A stretch of 47,529 bases of DNA from Deltaproteobacteria bacterium (GCA_031265205.1 JAISCZ010000057.1:1-47529); one strand, 5' to 3'. Positions 36,158 through 44,801 are shown, numbered from the stretch's first letter. Numbers and translations: made by a program. The notes: generated by a model not told the origin, from the letters alone.

Positions 36158-36893
36158 AAGCGCCGCCCTTTTCGCGCCATATTCCATACCCGGAGTAAGC
36201 GCCATCTTGAGTTCGGCGACTTGGCGAGCGCGCTAAGGTTTCGGTCCCCCCGTCCTCGTTTCGCCAAAATTCCTCGACATCCAGTCTTGCGGCGCTCGGC
36301 GCGAAATCTTTCATAATCCCAGGAGCGGGGGAGCGTCGCGGGGTTGATTATCCCGTTTTTCCGCGCTCGCCAGCGGATCTTGACCGCGCCCCGCGCGTCA
36401 TCGTCAGTCTCGCGTTTCGCTTTTTTAAGTGGCGGATCCGAAAATTAGCGAAAATTTCGCGAATACGTCAAAGGCCGCCGATTCGCGCCAGGAGCGATGT
36501 TTTTTGTAAAGATATCGCGTTTTCTTTCTTTTGACGCGTATTTTAGAGACAATCCCATACCTTGAAACGCGACCGCGCTTAACGAGGCTTTAATTTCGCG
36601 CGACCGCGGACGGATTTTCCCTCTCGTCCCAATTGGCGACTCAGCGTGGGGCGAGCCTTGGGGTCGGCAGAGGCGCGTGGCCTTACGCGCGCCTCCTAAG
36701 CTCTCCTGGCGACGGGAGGCGCTTCGCGGGTCCAAAAAATTATGGAGGATCCCTCCCTTGAGCCCCGCGCCGGAAAAAGAGAGGGAGCGTCCCTGGAGCG
36801 TGGCGCGACAAAGACCGCGAGCTTGGCTGTTAGCCGAGACCTTCCAATCGCCTCGAGCGCCGCTCAATGGCGGGCGATCGGGCGTTGGAGGGC

Positions 36894-36922
36894 TTGACAA
36901 AAACTCCCCAAGCCTATATTAA
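36894..36922 (+). promoter_or_regulatory. Sigma70-type promoter upstream of the pRiA4b-type gene
   Basis: TTGACA at 36894-36899 and TATTAA at 36917-36922 are 17 bp apart, the best promoter match in the window. It points toward the gene starting at 37246, leaving a leader of about 315 bases, or it may start a small RNA. Confidence 0.6.
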
Positions 36923-37245
36923 TAAAATACAATTCCGTTGTTAGCGGCGTTATTTAGCGCGCTATTAAACGTTGTTAGGCGCGCCCAGGGGGCGGCGCCA
37001 ACGAAAGCCGTCCCAAGAGGCTTCGCCTTCCGGCGCTTCACGGTCGCGCGTCCCCTACCCTTCTCGCGGCGTTTCCATCCGTTAACGCCGACGGCCAAGG
37101 GGCGCGCGAAAGCCTGAACTTTCCTATTAAATTTCGCGGCGTTATTTTGGGGGAACGCGTTCCCCACGGCCATCCACGCCCGTCCGCGTTCGCGCCCCGT
37201 TACGGCGCTCGCGTCCGGGATCACGAAACTCGCGGGGGAAGCGGC

Positions 37246-37848
37246 GTGAAAACGCAAGACAAAACCGAAAAAAAGCCAGCCAAACAGGTTCCGCTCTATT
37301 CTTTCAGCATAGAGCTTAAAAATGTATTTCCGAAGATTTGGCGCCATTTTTTCGTTCCATCCAACATACCCTTGACTCGTTTTCACGCCGTCATACAGAA
37401 AGTAATGGGGTGGTCGGACGAGCATGTTTATTCCTTCGCCATTCGTGGCGAGAAATACTTGTATATGCACAAATACGATCATTTCCGACTTTCCGACGAC
37501 CAGTTTTACGTCGAGCCCTCGCAAACCAAGTTGAGCGCGTTTGGCCTCCGCAAGGGGTATAACATCGAGTATATCTACGACTTGGGAGACTGCTGGGTCC
37601 ACGCCCTCAAAACGCTTGACACTAACTACGTTCCCCAGACGCCCGGGCTGAAACGGGGCTGCATCGCTGGCGCGAGAGCTTGCCCTCCGGAAGACTGCGG
37701 AGGCCCTTACGGATACATGTATCTTTTGGATATCCTCGCGGATCCGAACCACCCAGAATATGAGGATAGGCTGGAATGGCTGGAAGAACCGCTCGCTCCC
37801 GAAGCCTTTGATATTGAAACCATTAACCGGAAGCTTCGCCGTTTGTAG
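37246..37848 (+). CDS. Plasmid pRiA4b ORF-3 family protein
   Basis: A 200-residue protein matching the pRiA4b ORF-3 family throughout: YSFSIELKNVFPKIWRHFFVP, LTRFHAVIQKVMGW, HVYSFAI, IEYIYDLGDCWVHALK, then CIAGARACPPEDCGGPYGY and the C-terminal LADPNHPEYEDRLEWL. The family is found on plasmids, mobile elements and chromosomes; its biochemical role is unsettled. The Cys pairs of ACPPEDCGG may bind metal. The GTG at 37246 is chosen since GGGGGA precedes it and conserved sequence begins a few residues later. It is isolated among spacers, which fits a mobile origin. Confidence 0.88.
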   Translation: MKTQDKTEKKPAKQVPLYSFSIELKNVFPKIWRHFFVPSNIPLTRFHAVIQKVMGWSDEHVYSFAIRGEKYLYMHKYDHFRLSDDQFYVEPSQTKLSAFGLRKGYNIEYIYDLGDCWVHALKTLDTNYVPQTPGLKRGCIAGARACPPEDCGGPYGYMYLLDILADPNHPEYEDRLEWLEEPLAPEAFDIETINRKLRRL

Positions 37849-38805
37849 CGCGATGGCGAACCGTTACCTCAAGGCTACGCCTTTGTTTGGCGCCGCCGCG
37901 CCGCCCTTCTCAAATAAGAAGGCGACGCCTTTTTTGACTTATTTTTGATATTTAAAGCGAAAATTACGCCGTCTTTATCCCGCGCGGCGTTTAAATGTCG
38001 CGATATGTAACCCTCGAAAAGATCCGCTGGATTAAACGCTCGCGCGCGAAATTGGGCTCTAAAACTATTGGCGAGGAATCGCTAATCCCCTCCCAGCGCT
38101 GGCGCGCGCCTGGTCGCCCGCGCGGAGCGCGGGAAACTAAGGGGAGGCCCAAATCGCGAACGCCAAGGGTTCGCTTGCCCCGCGCCGCCGCGAGGCCGCT
38201 CTCTTCCTCCCTTAATCGCGTCGGTAAATCCGCGGTCAAGCGGTCGGCGCGACAAAACCCGAACGGCGACCGTCCTAATTCTTTGGGGTGGCGCGACTCC
38301 GGCGGAGGCGGTTTCCGCGAACGGGCGCTATCGTTCGCCGCGAAGCTTTACCCCCAAAAGGGCTCCCTCTCTCTCGCCTAGCCCGTGGGCGTCAATGCTG
38401 GGGCCTCAATAGTCGAGGGACGCGCGCGCCGGCGAGGACTCGCTTTTTCCGCGGCCTCCACGGCCAAGATCCCGCTGGAGCTTTGGTGGAACGCTCGCCT
38501 CGGCGCTCGCGACGGGGGGAAGGAACCCATCCGGCGCGCGCGTCACGCCCAATCTCTTAAGAGCGTGGCGACATTTTCGGGAACGACTGGGAGATGGCGT
38601 AGGGAGGGCGCGAATCCGATTCGCGCGCGAAGGGCCACGTCTCCGCTCCTTCACGGGGCGCTATCAAAAGGGATCTCTCGCGGTTTTTCCGCGTTCCGCG
38701 CCCCCAAAAAAAGGACAAGGGGTTTTCGCGAGGGGCTTAAGCGTCGCCAATTCGCGCCGGGAGCGGGCCAGGCGCCGCTTGGCCGAGAGCGGGAAAAATT
38801 TCGCC
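37849..38805. other. Gene-free spacer downstream of the pRiA4b-type gene
   Basis: About 955 bases of GCGC-rich DNA. AT-rich spots occur at 37915-37995. Frames such as 38385-38927 give Arg/Ala-rich translations lacking domain signals and are not accepted. No RNA gene seen. Confidence 0.55.
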
Positions 38806-39777
38806 TCAACCGTTGTCCGGCGCGCCGGGATAGACCATCCCCCGCATCAGCCGGAGCCCCTCGAGGAGGCTGGGAGTCGGCCGCGAAATCAAATCCTCGG
38901 GTATCTTGTAAACCCGACCGTTCTTAAAAGCCGGCAAGACGCGGTAAAGGTCCCTGGCGAGGATAGTCTCCAGGGGAACGCGGTTCATTTGGCCGTCTTG
39001 GGCGATAAACGCGTCGATTAACTCAGCCTTGGCCAAAAGCCTTTCGGGCCCGTAGTTGGCCACCATCAGCCCGTCCCGGACCGGCTCGGCGTCTTGGGCC
39101 ACGTTATAGCCCCCGGCGAGCTCCAAAAGCCAAATGGGAATGGAGTCCGGGGTAAAAGTCTTGATTTCCCGGTGGATGGACTCAATGAAGACCCCCGGTT
39201 TATCCGCGCGGGCCAGATTGGCCTGATAAGGCTCTAAGGCTATCTGAAAATCCGCGACCATTTGGCGCGCTTCCATGGGTTTCCCGCAGAAGTCCCCCAG
39301 CTCCCGCCAGTAGGCGTAAATGTCGTCGGCGTTCGTGACCTGCCTGACCCAGACTCTGACGCCCGCCTGCCTTAAGGTGTCAAATAGATTGGACGCCGAA
39401 TTGACGTGCTGAGGCCTGACTAAAATCAGATCGGGGGCGGCGAGCAGAAATTTTTCCACGTCGTCGTTGATGGAGAAGGCCGGAGGCCACTCCCAGCCTA
39501 CCGTCTCCGGGCCGGCGTAGGTTTCCTGCTGGGAAACCCCCACCAGGCTATCGCGTCCGCCCAGGCGGATCACGAGTTCCGTGTGGGCCGCGTACAGGCT
39601 TATTATCCGGAGGCTTTTCGCCCCGTTCGCGCTCTCTTGGGCGCGGGCCCCGACCGCGGCCCCAATAAAGGCCAGGGCGCACAGCGCCGCCACGACCCGC
39701 CAGCGCGCGCTCGCTCCGTTTTTTTTCGGGAAAAAAGAAGGGAAGCCTTTTCCCCATCCGGGCAATATTGTTTCCAC
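38806..39777 (-). CDS. Periplasmic binding protein, BtuF/FepB-like (class III)
   Basis: A 323-residue protein from the GTG at 39777, with GGAGG 10 bases upstream. The first 47 residues hold a signal peptide (VVAALCALAFIGAAVGARA, cleavage after ARA). The mature part has the helical-backbone binding fold: SLRIISLYAAHTELVIRLGGRDSLVGVS, then FLLAAPDLILVRPQH and ADKPGVFIESIH. Substrates of the class include cobalamin, haem and siderophores. It is encoded after cbiK, downstream of the cobalamin riboswitch, so a corrinoid or cobalt-complex ligand is likely. The matching permease and ATPase are upstream of the riboswitch. Confidence 0.85.
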   Translation of the reverse strand: METILPGWGKGFPSFFPKKNGASARWRVVAALCALAFIGAAVGARAQESANGAKSLRIISLYAAHTELVIRLGGRDSLVGVSQQETYAGPETVGWEWPPAFSINDDVEKFLLAAPDLILVRPQHVNSASNLFDTLRQAGVRVWVRQVTNADDIYAYWRELGDFCGKPMEARQMVADFQIALEPYQANLARADKPGVFIESIHREIKTFTPDSIPIWLLELAGGYNVAQDAEPVRDGLMVANYGPERLLAKAELIDAFIAQDGQMNRVPLETILARDLYRVLPAFKNGRVYKIPEDLISRPTPSLLEGLRLMRGMVYPGAPDNG

Positions 39778-39938
39778 GGGCGCCTTTCCTCCGCGGCGGG
39801 CTTTAATGGGCGCGGCCCCGCGCCCCCAATAATCCCCTTTTCGCGGGCCGCCGCCCCTTGGAGGGGGCGACGGCGGCGAAAAGGAAAAACCCATGAGCCC
39901 CCCCACGGGCGCGCGAGGGGCTTAGGGGCTAAAAGACG

Positions 39939-40973
39939 CTATTCGACGTCGTCTTTGGCTTTTTTGGCCTGGACCACGGGCTCAATGAGCTTTAAGTGCT
40001 CCACGTAGATATCGGCCCAGCTGTCGTTGGACCCCAAGCCCTCCAAATGGCAGGTCACGTTAAAGCCGGCCGCTTTGAAAATGGAGGCCCAGCTGTCTTC
40101 CTCGTCGCCGGCCATGTCATTGCGGGCGTGATCGCCAGCCACCACCATGAGGGGCGCCATATAAACGTTCGTGGGGGCGTCCGCGACCTTCTGAATGGCC
40201 GCGACAATTTCCGGGGCGTGGGGCGGGGCCTCGACGGTCCCGATGTAAACGTTAGGGCCATAGGCCTTGCGCAGGGCCGCCTGCAGACGAGAATAAGCCT
40301 TCTGGGTTAGGTGCTCGTTGCCGTGACCCATGAGTACCAAGGAAGCGTTGGCGTCCTGGGCCGCCCGCGCCAAGGGCGCCAGGGCCGTCACCGCGCGGTC
40401 GAGGTACTTAGCCTCGCCGTCGCCGGTCCCCAAGGCGGGGGCGCCCACGCCGATCCAGGGGAAGGGCTTGAGGACCGGTTTCATGGTGTCGTAGGAGTCC
40501 AGGGCTTTGACGAGGCCCGCCAGATCGCCGTACTCCTCGCCGTCCGTCACGTGCAGGGACTGGACCAGGAGCAGGCGCGCGCCGTCCTCCTGGATATTGG
40601 CGAGAACGGTCATGGCGTTTTTAATGTCGTAAATCTCCGCTGGAATGGTGGGATTGGCCTTGCGGAATTGCGGGTCGGCCGCCCTTCCGCGCCAAATGTC
40701 GCGAATGATATTGGAAGTGAAGGCCAAATGAACGTCGTAGTCGGGGAAAGCCGCGGCCACGCGCGATTTGATATTCAAGATGGACTTGAGGGCCTCCACC
40801 TCCGTGGTGCCGAACGCGGCTAAAACAATAGCCGGTTTCAGGGATTTGCGCTCAAAGGCCGCCGCCGTTCCAGCCGTCCCAAGCTGGAGCGCCACGGACG
40901 CCGCCAAAAAGCATCCCAGGGATAGAAACGCGAGAATCATGCTTAAGTCTCTCCTACTCAGCCAATTCTTCAT
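39939..40973 (-). CDS. cbiK: Periplasmic sirohydrochlorin cobaltochelatase (CbiK-P type)
   Basis: Inserts Co2+ into sirohydrochlorin in the anaerobic cobalamin pathway. A 344-residue protein with an N-terminal signal (MILAFLSLGCFLAASVALQ), as in the periplasmic Desulfovibrio CbiK, which can also bind haem. The class II chelatase fold opens PAIVLAAFGTTEVEALKS. The metal-binding His are H217 in MGHGNEH and H282 in AGDHARND; VQSLHVTDGEEY carries a further conserved His. The ATG at 40973 has AGG upstream. Two hairpins and a cobalamin riboswitch precede it, so expression should fall when cobalamin is plentiful. The BtuF-like gene follows after 161 bp. Confidence 0.93.
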   Translation of the reverse strand: MKNWLSRRDLSMILAFLSLGCFLAASVALQLGTAGTAAAFERKSLKPAIVLAAFGTTEVEALKSILNIKSRVAAAFPDYDVHLAFTSNIIRDIWRGRAADPQFRKANPTIPAEIYDIKNAMTVLANIQEDGARLLLVQSLHVTDGEEYGDLAGLVKALDSYDTMKPVLKPFPWIGVGAPALGTGDGEAKYLDRAVTALAPLARAAQDANASLVLMGHGNEHLTQKAYSRLQAALRKAYGPNVYIGTVEAPPHAPEIVAAIQKVADAPTNVYMAPLMVVAGDHARNDMAGDEEDSWASIFKAAGFNVTCHLEGLGSNDSWADIYVEHLKLIEPVVQAKKAKDDVE

Positions 40974-41037
40974 TTGCAAATACCTCATGGATTACCTCAA
41001 AAGACGAGAAATAACTCGCCAGACAAAAGGATCCCCG

Positions 41038-41078
41038 CAAAAAAAAACGGTTCCGGCCCTTTGCGAGGGGCGGAACCG
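41038..41078 (-). terminator. Intrinsic terminator between riboswitch and cbiK
   Basis: On the minus strand, CGGTTCCG (complement of 41071-41078) pairs with CGGAACCG (complement of 41048-41055), followed directly by a run of nine to ten U (41047 down to 41038). It lies between the B12 riboswitch and the cbiK start, the position expected for the expression platform. Confidence 0.75.
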
Positions 41079-41101
41079 CGATCCGTTTTTACGTGGCTCA
41101 A

Positions 41102-41138
41102 AAGCTTTGGCCTTCCCTGAAAATTAAAAAGGGCCAAA
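41102..41138. repeat. Second hairpin in the cbiK leader
   Basis: GCTTTGGCC (about 41104-41112) pairs with GGCCAAAGC (about 41132-41140) across an AT-rich loop. It lies just before the terminator hairpin and may be the alternative structure or a pause site. Confidence 0.5.
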
Positions 41139-41264
41139 GCCGCTATTTCTATTTTTTCCAAGCCCAACTTTTCCCGAAAGCGGGCGCGTTTTGGGGCGGC
41201 GGATTGAAAAATCACCCGCTGGCGCGCGCCTTCATTAGTAGGGCGAGAAAAAAAGCGATTGACG

Positions 41265-41425
41265 GAGGCAGGTCTTCTGACTTCCGGATCCTGACGGGGT
41301 CTTCGCCTTCCCTCCCCCGACGCGTGAAAGCGCGAGGGGCAGTGACTGGCCAACGGCCTTGAAGACCCAATTCCCCGGTTACAGCGGCGGAACCGTGACA
41401 GCTTGGACTGTCTTCCCTATTAAGC
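41265..41425 (-). promoter_or_regulatory. Cobalamin riboswitch
   Basis: The minus strand carries the B12 box AGTCAGAAGACCTGCC (complement of 41267-41282), CAGTCACTGCC just upstream, and GCCGCTGTAACCGGGGAA with a TAGGGAA-type start near 41418. These are the conserved core elements of the AdoCbl riboswitch family in the expected order. It precedes cbiK by about 290 bases, with a terminator between, so ligand binding should switch off cbiK and the BtuF-like gene. Confidence 0.93.
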
Positions 41426-41591
41426 CCCTAGAGGCGGGGCGCCGTCCGAAAAAAAAGGCTAAACAAAATTTGAACCGCAATTGCGAGAACAGATCCTAAA
41501 AAATCCGGGGCCAATTGTCAAGTCGCGCGGAATCCATGAATCCATCGCGCCACAAGGATCTTTCCGATACTTCAGGGAACTCCCGTGGCGC

Positions 41592-42428
41592 TTACCTGAA
41601 GGACAGTTTCAAGCCCCCGGTAAACTCGTCGGGGCTAACCTGGGCCTCGGCCTCAAAGACTTCCCGCAAAAGGGGCGGGGTTAAAGTCTCGTCGCGGGGG
41701 CCCGCGGCGATTAACCGCCCTTTTTTAAGAAAGACGAGCTCGTCGGCGAACACCGCCGCCAAATGGAGATCGTGGGTCACCGTGACAATGAGGGTCCCCA
41801 TCGCGGCGAGGGCCTTCACCCTGGCCATCAAATCCAGGGCCTGCGCCACGTCCAGGCTCGCCGTGGGCTCGTCTAAAAGGACGATGGGCGCGCTCTGGGC
41901 GAGGGTTCGCGCCAAAACCGCGCGTTGGGCCTCGCCACCCGAAAGGGCGGTGACGAGCTTCGCGGAGAGGGGCCCCAGGTTCAGAAAATCAATGGCGTGG
42001 CTCACCGCCTCCTCGTCGGCGGGCGAGAGCTTGCCCCAGCGCCCCAGATAGGGGCGCCTCCCCAGGCTCACGATCTCCCGCACCGTGAAGGCGAAATTGA
42101 ACTGAAAATTTTGGGGCGCCAGAGAGACGAGCCTTGAATACTCCAGTGGGGTATAGCTCGCGGAATCTTTCCCCATAACCTTAATCTCGCCCTCCCGGGG
42201 GGTTTTGAGGCGCGCGAGGAGATCTAAGGCCGTGCTCTTGCCGGCCCCGTTGGGGCCAGCCAAGACATAGTGTTTCCCCGGGTAAAAACGCAGGCTCAAG
42301 CCCTCTAAAATCGGCGTCTCGCCGTGGCTGAAGGCGAGATTGTCCACCGTTAGGAGAGGGCCGTTTCCCTCCCCGCGCGAAAGGCTCGCGGGATTTAAGG
42401 GCGCGCGGGGGCCAGGGCCTTCAGACAT
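41592..42428 (-). CDS. ABC transporter ATP-binding protein (FepC/BtuD class)
   Basis: A 278-residue ATPase. Walker A GPNGAGKST, Q-loop SLAPQNFQF, signature LSGGEAQR, Walker B IVLLDEPTASLD and H-loop THDLHLAA are all intact. The first 25 residues are a low-complexity tail before LLTVDNLAFSHG. Its start overlaps the end of the permease gene by 8 bases, so the two are translationally coupled. The class pairs with FecCD permeases importing cobalamin, haem or siderophores. It ends about 170 bases before the cobalamin riboswitch, so it is not under that switch. Confidence 0.93.
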   Translation of the reverse strand: MSEGPGPRAPLNPASLSRGEGNGPLLTVDNLAFSHGETPILEGLSLRFYPGKHYVLAGPNGAGKSTALDLLARLKTPREGEIKVMGKDSASYTPLEYSRLVSLAPQNFQFNFAFTVREIVSLGRRPYLGRWGKLSPADEEAVSHAIDFLNLGPLSAKLVTALSGGEAQRAVLARTLAQSAPIVLLDEPTASLDVAQALDLMARVKALAAMGTLIVTVTHDLHLAAVFADELVFLKKGRLIAAGPRDETLTPPLLREVFEAEAQVSPDEFTGGLKLSFR

Positions 42429-43518
42429 GGAAAACGTCCTTCATCTTCCGCCGGAAAATAACCAAAAAAGCGGGGCCGGCCAAGAGGGCGGTTAAAACCC
42501 CCACGGGGATCTCCCCGGGGAGCCAGACCCGGGTCACGGTGTCGGCGGCCGCGAGGAGAAAGGCCCCGCCCAAGGCCGAGAGGGGCAAAAGGGAGCGGTG
42601 GTCCGGGCCCGTGAGGAGCCGCGCCAGGTGCGGGACGATCAGCCCCACGAAGCCGATTATGCCCGCCACGGCCACCGAGGCCGAGGCGGCGAGGGAGGCG
42701 GCGACGAGGAGCCGCAGGCGGACCCTGGCCGTGTTGACCCCCAAAGTTTCGGCGGAACGCAGGCCCAAAGTCATAATATTCAAGTCCATGGCCGCGGGGA
42801 TGGCGATAATGAGGGCCGGGAGAAAGAAAACGATGACGATCCAGGCCTCGGTCCAGGTCCGCGCCTGAAAGCTCCCCAAGAGCCAAAAGATAATGGAGCT
42901 CACCTGCTCGCCCGCCAGGTACTTGATAAAGGAAATGGCCGCGGAGAGAATCGCGGACATGATGACCCCCGCCAGGATCAGATTGGGGGGCGGAAGCCGC
43001 CCTTCCCGGTCCGAGGCCAAAAGCGTCACCAATAAGAGGGTCAGGCCCGACGCGACGAAGGCCCCCAGGGCGGGGGTTAGGGGGAAGGCCAAAAAGGCGA
43101 CGGACGGGAATAATATTTGCCCCACCAGCGCCAGGGAGGCCCCGAAGGCGGCGCCCGAACTCACCCCCAGCGTGTAGGGGTCGGCCAGGGGATTGAGAAG
43201 TATGCCCTGGAAAATAGCCCCGGAGAGCCCTAAAGCCGCCCCGGAGGCCAGGGAGGTTAAAAGCCGGGGAAGGCGCACGTCCCAGATGATCATGGCCTGG
43301 GACTCGGGAAAGCTCGCCACCCCGCCCCAGATCTTAAAAATGAGGATATCGAGGATCTTTTTCGCGCCGAGGTCAAGAAAGCCACTGGAAAGGGAGAAGA
43401 AAAAAAGGCCGGTCGTGGCGAGTACGAAAAGCGCGGCCAGCAGCCAGGGGTTCAAGCGCCGGGCCGCGGGGGCGTCGGGCCGCGCGGGCGCGGCGCCCTT
43501 CTGGGAAGAAGCGGGCAT
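42421..43518 (-). CDS. FecCD-family ABC permease
   Basis: A 365-residue permease with about ten membrane segments. Family motifs are RLPRLLTSLASGAALGLSGAIFQGILLNPLADPYTLGVSSGAAFGA, then LRSAETLGVNTARVRL and IIGFVGLIVPHLAR, the region that contacts the ATPase. It is the partner of the ATPase gene, which it overlaps by 8 bases. The first 20 residues are a polar Ala/Pro/Arg tail. An extended -10 element lies 70 bases before the ATG at 43518, and the promoter-proximal DNA has no second B12 box. Confidence 0.93.
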   Translation of the reverse strand: MPASSQKGAAPARPDAPAARRLNPWLLAALFVLATTGLFFFSLSSGFLDLGAKKILDILIFKIWGGVASFPESQAMIIWDVRLPRLLTSLASGAALGLSGAIFQGILLNPLADPYTLGVSSGAAFGASLALVGQILFPSVAFLAFPLTPALGAFVASGLTLLLVTLLASDREGRLPPPNLILAGVIMSAILSAAISFIKYLAGEQVSSIIFWLLGSFQARTWTEAWIVIVFFLPALIIAIPAAMDLNIMTLGLRSAETLGVNTARVRLRLLVAASLAASASVAVAGIIGFVGLIVPHLARLLTGPDHRSLLPLSALGGAFLLAAADTVTRVWLPGEIPVGVLTALLAGPAFLVIFRRKMKDVFHV

Positions 43519-43587
43519 GGGCCACCATAAAAACCCGCGAAGGGTTTGGGGAAATTTAAAAAAAGCGCGCTCGCTTTTCGGGGGGCC

Positions 43588-43596
43588 ATTTTAGCA
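43588..43596 (-). promoter_or_regulatory. Extended -10 element of the FecCD operon
   Basis: The minus strand reads TGCTAAAAT, 70 bases before the permease ATG, identical to elements upstream of the malic enzyme and DUF808 genes. No good -35 is seen. Confidence 0.45.
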
Positions 43597-43656
43597 CGTT
43601 CTTTCCCCAGCCGTGGCGGCTCGCCTTTTCGTCTTTTTGAGCGCGCGAGCCCTTGC

Positions 43657-44580
43657 TTATGGGGCTTTGTCCCCCGCGCGGGCGGCCCACAGCCGGAGCG
43701 CCCCGGCGCGCGCGGCGACGAGCGCGTAACCCCAGGCCAGCCCGAAGCCGACGTTAAAGGGATAGCTCCCCCAGCCGTCGTGGAAAGGAGCGGACCCGAC
43801 CGGCCAAGCGCCATGGACGACAATCCCGCCCCCCACGAGAAACATGGCCGCGGTTCCGGCGACTCCCAACGCGCGCAGCAAGGGAGGCGCCGCCCCCACC
43901 AGGATCCGACCCAAGCGCTTTCGCGCCGCGCCGGAAGCCTCGCGGCGGAGGAGCCAAAAGCCGCAGTCGTCCAGCTTGACCACCCCGGCCACGAAACCGT
44001 AGACAACGACAGTCATCAAAAGGCCGACGAGACAGAGCGTCCCGGCCCGAGCCGCCAGCGTGGCCCCCTTCGGAATGGTGGAAAGGGCGATGACGACAAT
44101 CTCGGCGCTCAGGACGAAATCCGTCCGAATGGCCCCGCGGATTTTCCCTTTTTCCACCAGTTCTCTCTCCGCGGGAGAAAGCTCCGGCGCGCTCGCGCCC
44201 TCTTCCGGCGCGGCGGGCGCGGCGGGCGCCTTTTTTTTTCTCAAAGAGAGAAGCGACAGGTGGATCTTTTCCGCGCCCTCCAGGCAGAGATAGGAGCCCC
44301 CGATCATCAGGAGGGGAAGCAGGGCGAAAGGGGCGAAGGCGCTTAAGGCCAGGGCCAGGGGGATTAAAATGACCTTGTTGACGAGGGAGCCCTTGGCGAC
44401 GGCCAGGACCACGGGTATTTCCCTCGCGGCCTTAAGCCCCTCCAGCCGCTCGGCGGCGAGGGCCAGATCGTCGCCCACCACCCCCAAGCCGCGCGAGGCG
44501 GCGGTCTTGGTCAGGAGGGCCACGTCGTCCAGGACCCCGGCGACGTCGTCCAAGAGAGTCAGCAATGTGAAACCGGCCAT
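43657..44580 (-). CDS. DUF808/YedI-type inner-membrane protein
   Basis: A 307-residue membrane protein of the YedI family (E. coli YedI is about 305). The opening GFTLLTLLDDVAGVLDDVALLTKTAASRGLGVVGDDLALAAE, LVNKVILIPLALALSAF, GGSYLCLEGAEKI, and KGKIRGAIRTDFVLSAEIVVIAL are family signatures. About six hydrophobic helices are visible, with an Ala/Pro/Glu-rich loop near residue 120. Function unknown. An extended -10 element TGCTAAAAT is at 44675-44683, about 95 bases before the ATG. It lies between the transporter genes and the NikK-like gene but probably forms its own unit. Confidence 0.88.
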   Translation of the reverse strand: MAGFTLLTLLDDVAGVLDDVALLTKTAASRGLGVVGDDLALAAERLEGLKAAREIPVVLAVAKGSLVNKVILIPLALALSAFAPFALLPLLMIGGSYLCLEGAEKIHLSLLSLRKKKAPAAPAAPEEGASAPELSPAERELVEKGKIRGAIRTDFVLSAEIVVIALSTIPKGATLAARAGTLCLVGLLMTVVVYGFVAGVVKLDDCGFWLLRREASGAARKRLGRILVGAAPPLLRALGVAGTAAMFLVGGGIVVHGAWPVGSAPFHDGWGSYPFNVGFGLAWGYALVAARAGALRLWAARAGDKAP

Positions 44581-44674
44581 GGAAATAGGCCTTTCGCGGG
44601 GGAAAAGCCCCTTCGGGGGAAATTTTCCCCAAAGCGAGGCCTGACGGCGCCCCGGCGCCGCCGCGCGGCGTCAC

Positions 44675-44683
44675 ATTTTAGCA
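44675..44683 (-). promoter_or_regulatory. Extended -10 element of the DUF808 gene
   Basis: The minus strand reads TGCTAAAAT, the third exact copy of this nine-base word upstream of a minus-strand gene in the window. It is about 95 bases before the DUF808 ATG. Confidence 0.45.
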
Positions 44684-44743
44684 AAATTTAAAGTCGGCCG
44701 CCCTTTCCCCTCCGCGCGCTTGGCGGGGGGCTTCCCCGGCCCC

Positions 44744-44788
44744 CGCGCGCCCCCGCCTCCCCTCAAAATGGGGAGGCGGGGGCGCGCG
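44744..44788. terminator. Perfect 19-bp hairpin after the NikK-like gene
   Basis: CGCGCGCCCCCGCCTCCCC (44744-44762) pairs perfectly with 44770-44788 around the loop TCAAAAT. On the minus strand it follows the NikK-like stop by 14 bases, so it probably terminates that transcript, though without a proper U-tract. Confidence 0.65.
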
Positions 44789-44801
44789 CGGAAGCCAGGC
44801 G

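Larger units (their letters stand above)
35641..37245. other. Gene-free spacer with repeats and hairpins
   Basis: About 1.6 kb. It contains the nested inverted repeat at 35841-35890, the repeat copy at 35979-36046, a perfect inverted repeat at 36129-36157 and a strong promoter at 36894-36922. Open frames are low-complexity and the longest (36919-37752, minus) lies opposite a real gene. It looks like debris of mobile elements. Confidence 0.5.

Noticed and set aside
36919..37752. 277-residue open frame opposite the pRiA4b-type gene
   Set aside because: The plus-strand gene matches a known family along its length; the antisense frame does not.
38385..38927. 180-residue open frame downstream of the pRiA4b-type gene
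   Set aside because: Arg/Ala-rich without features, and overlaps the end of the BtuF-like gene on the other strand.
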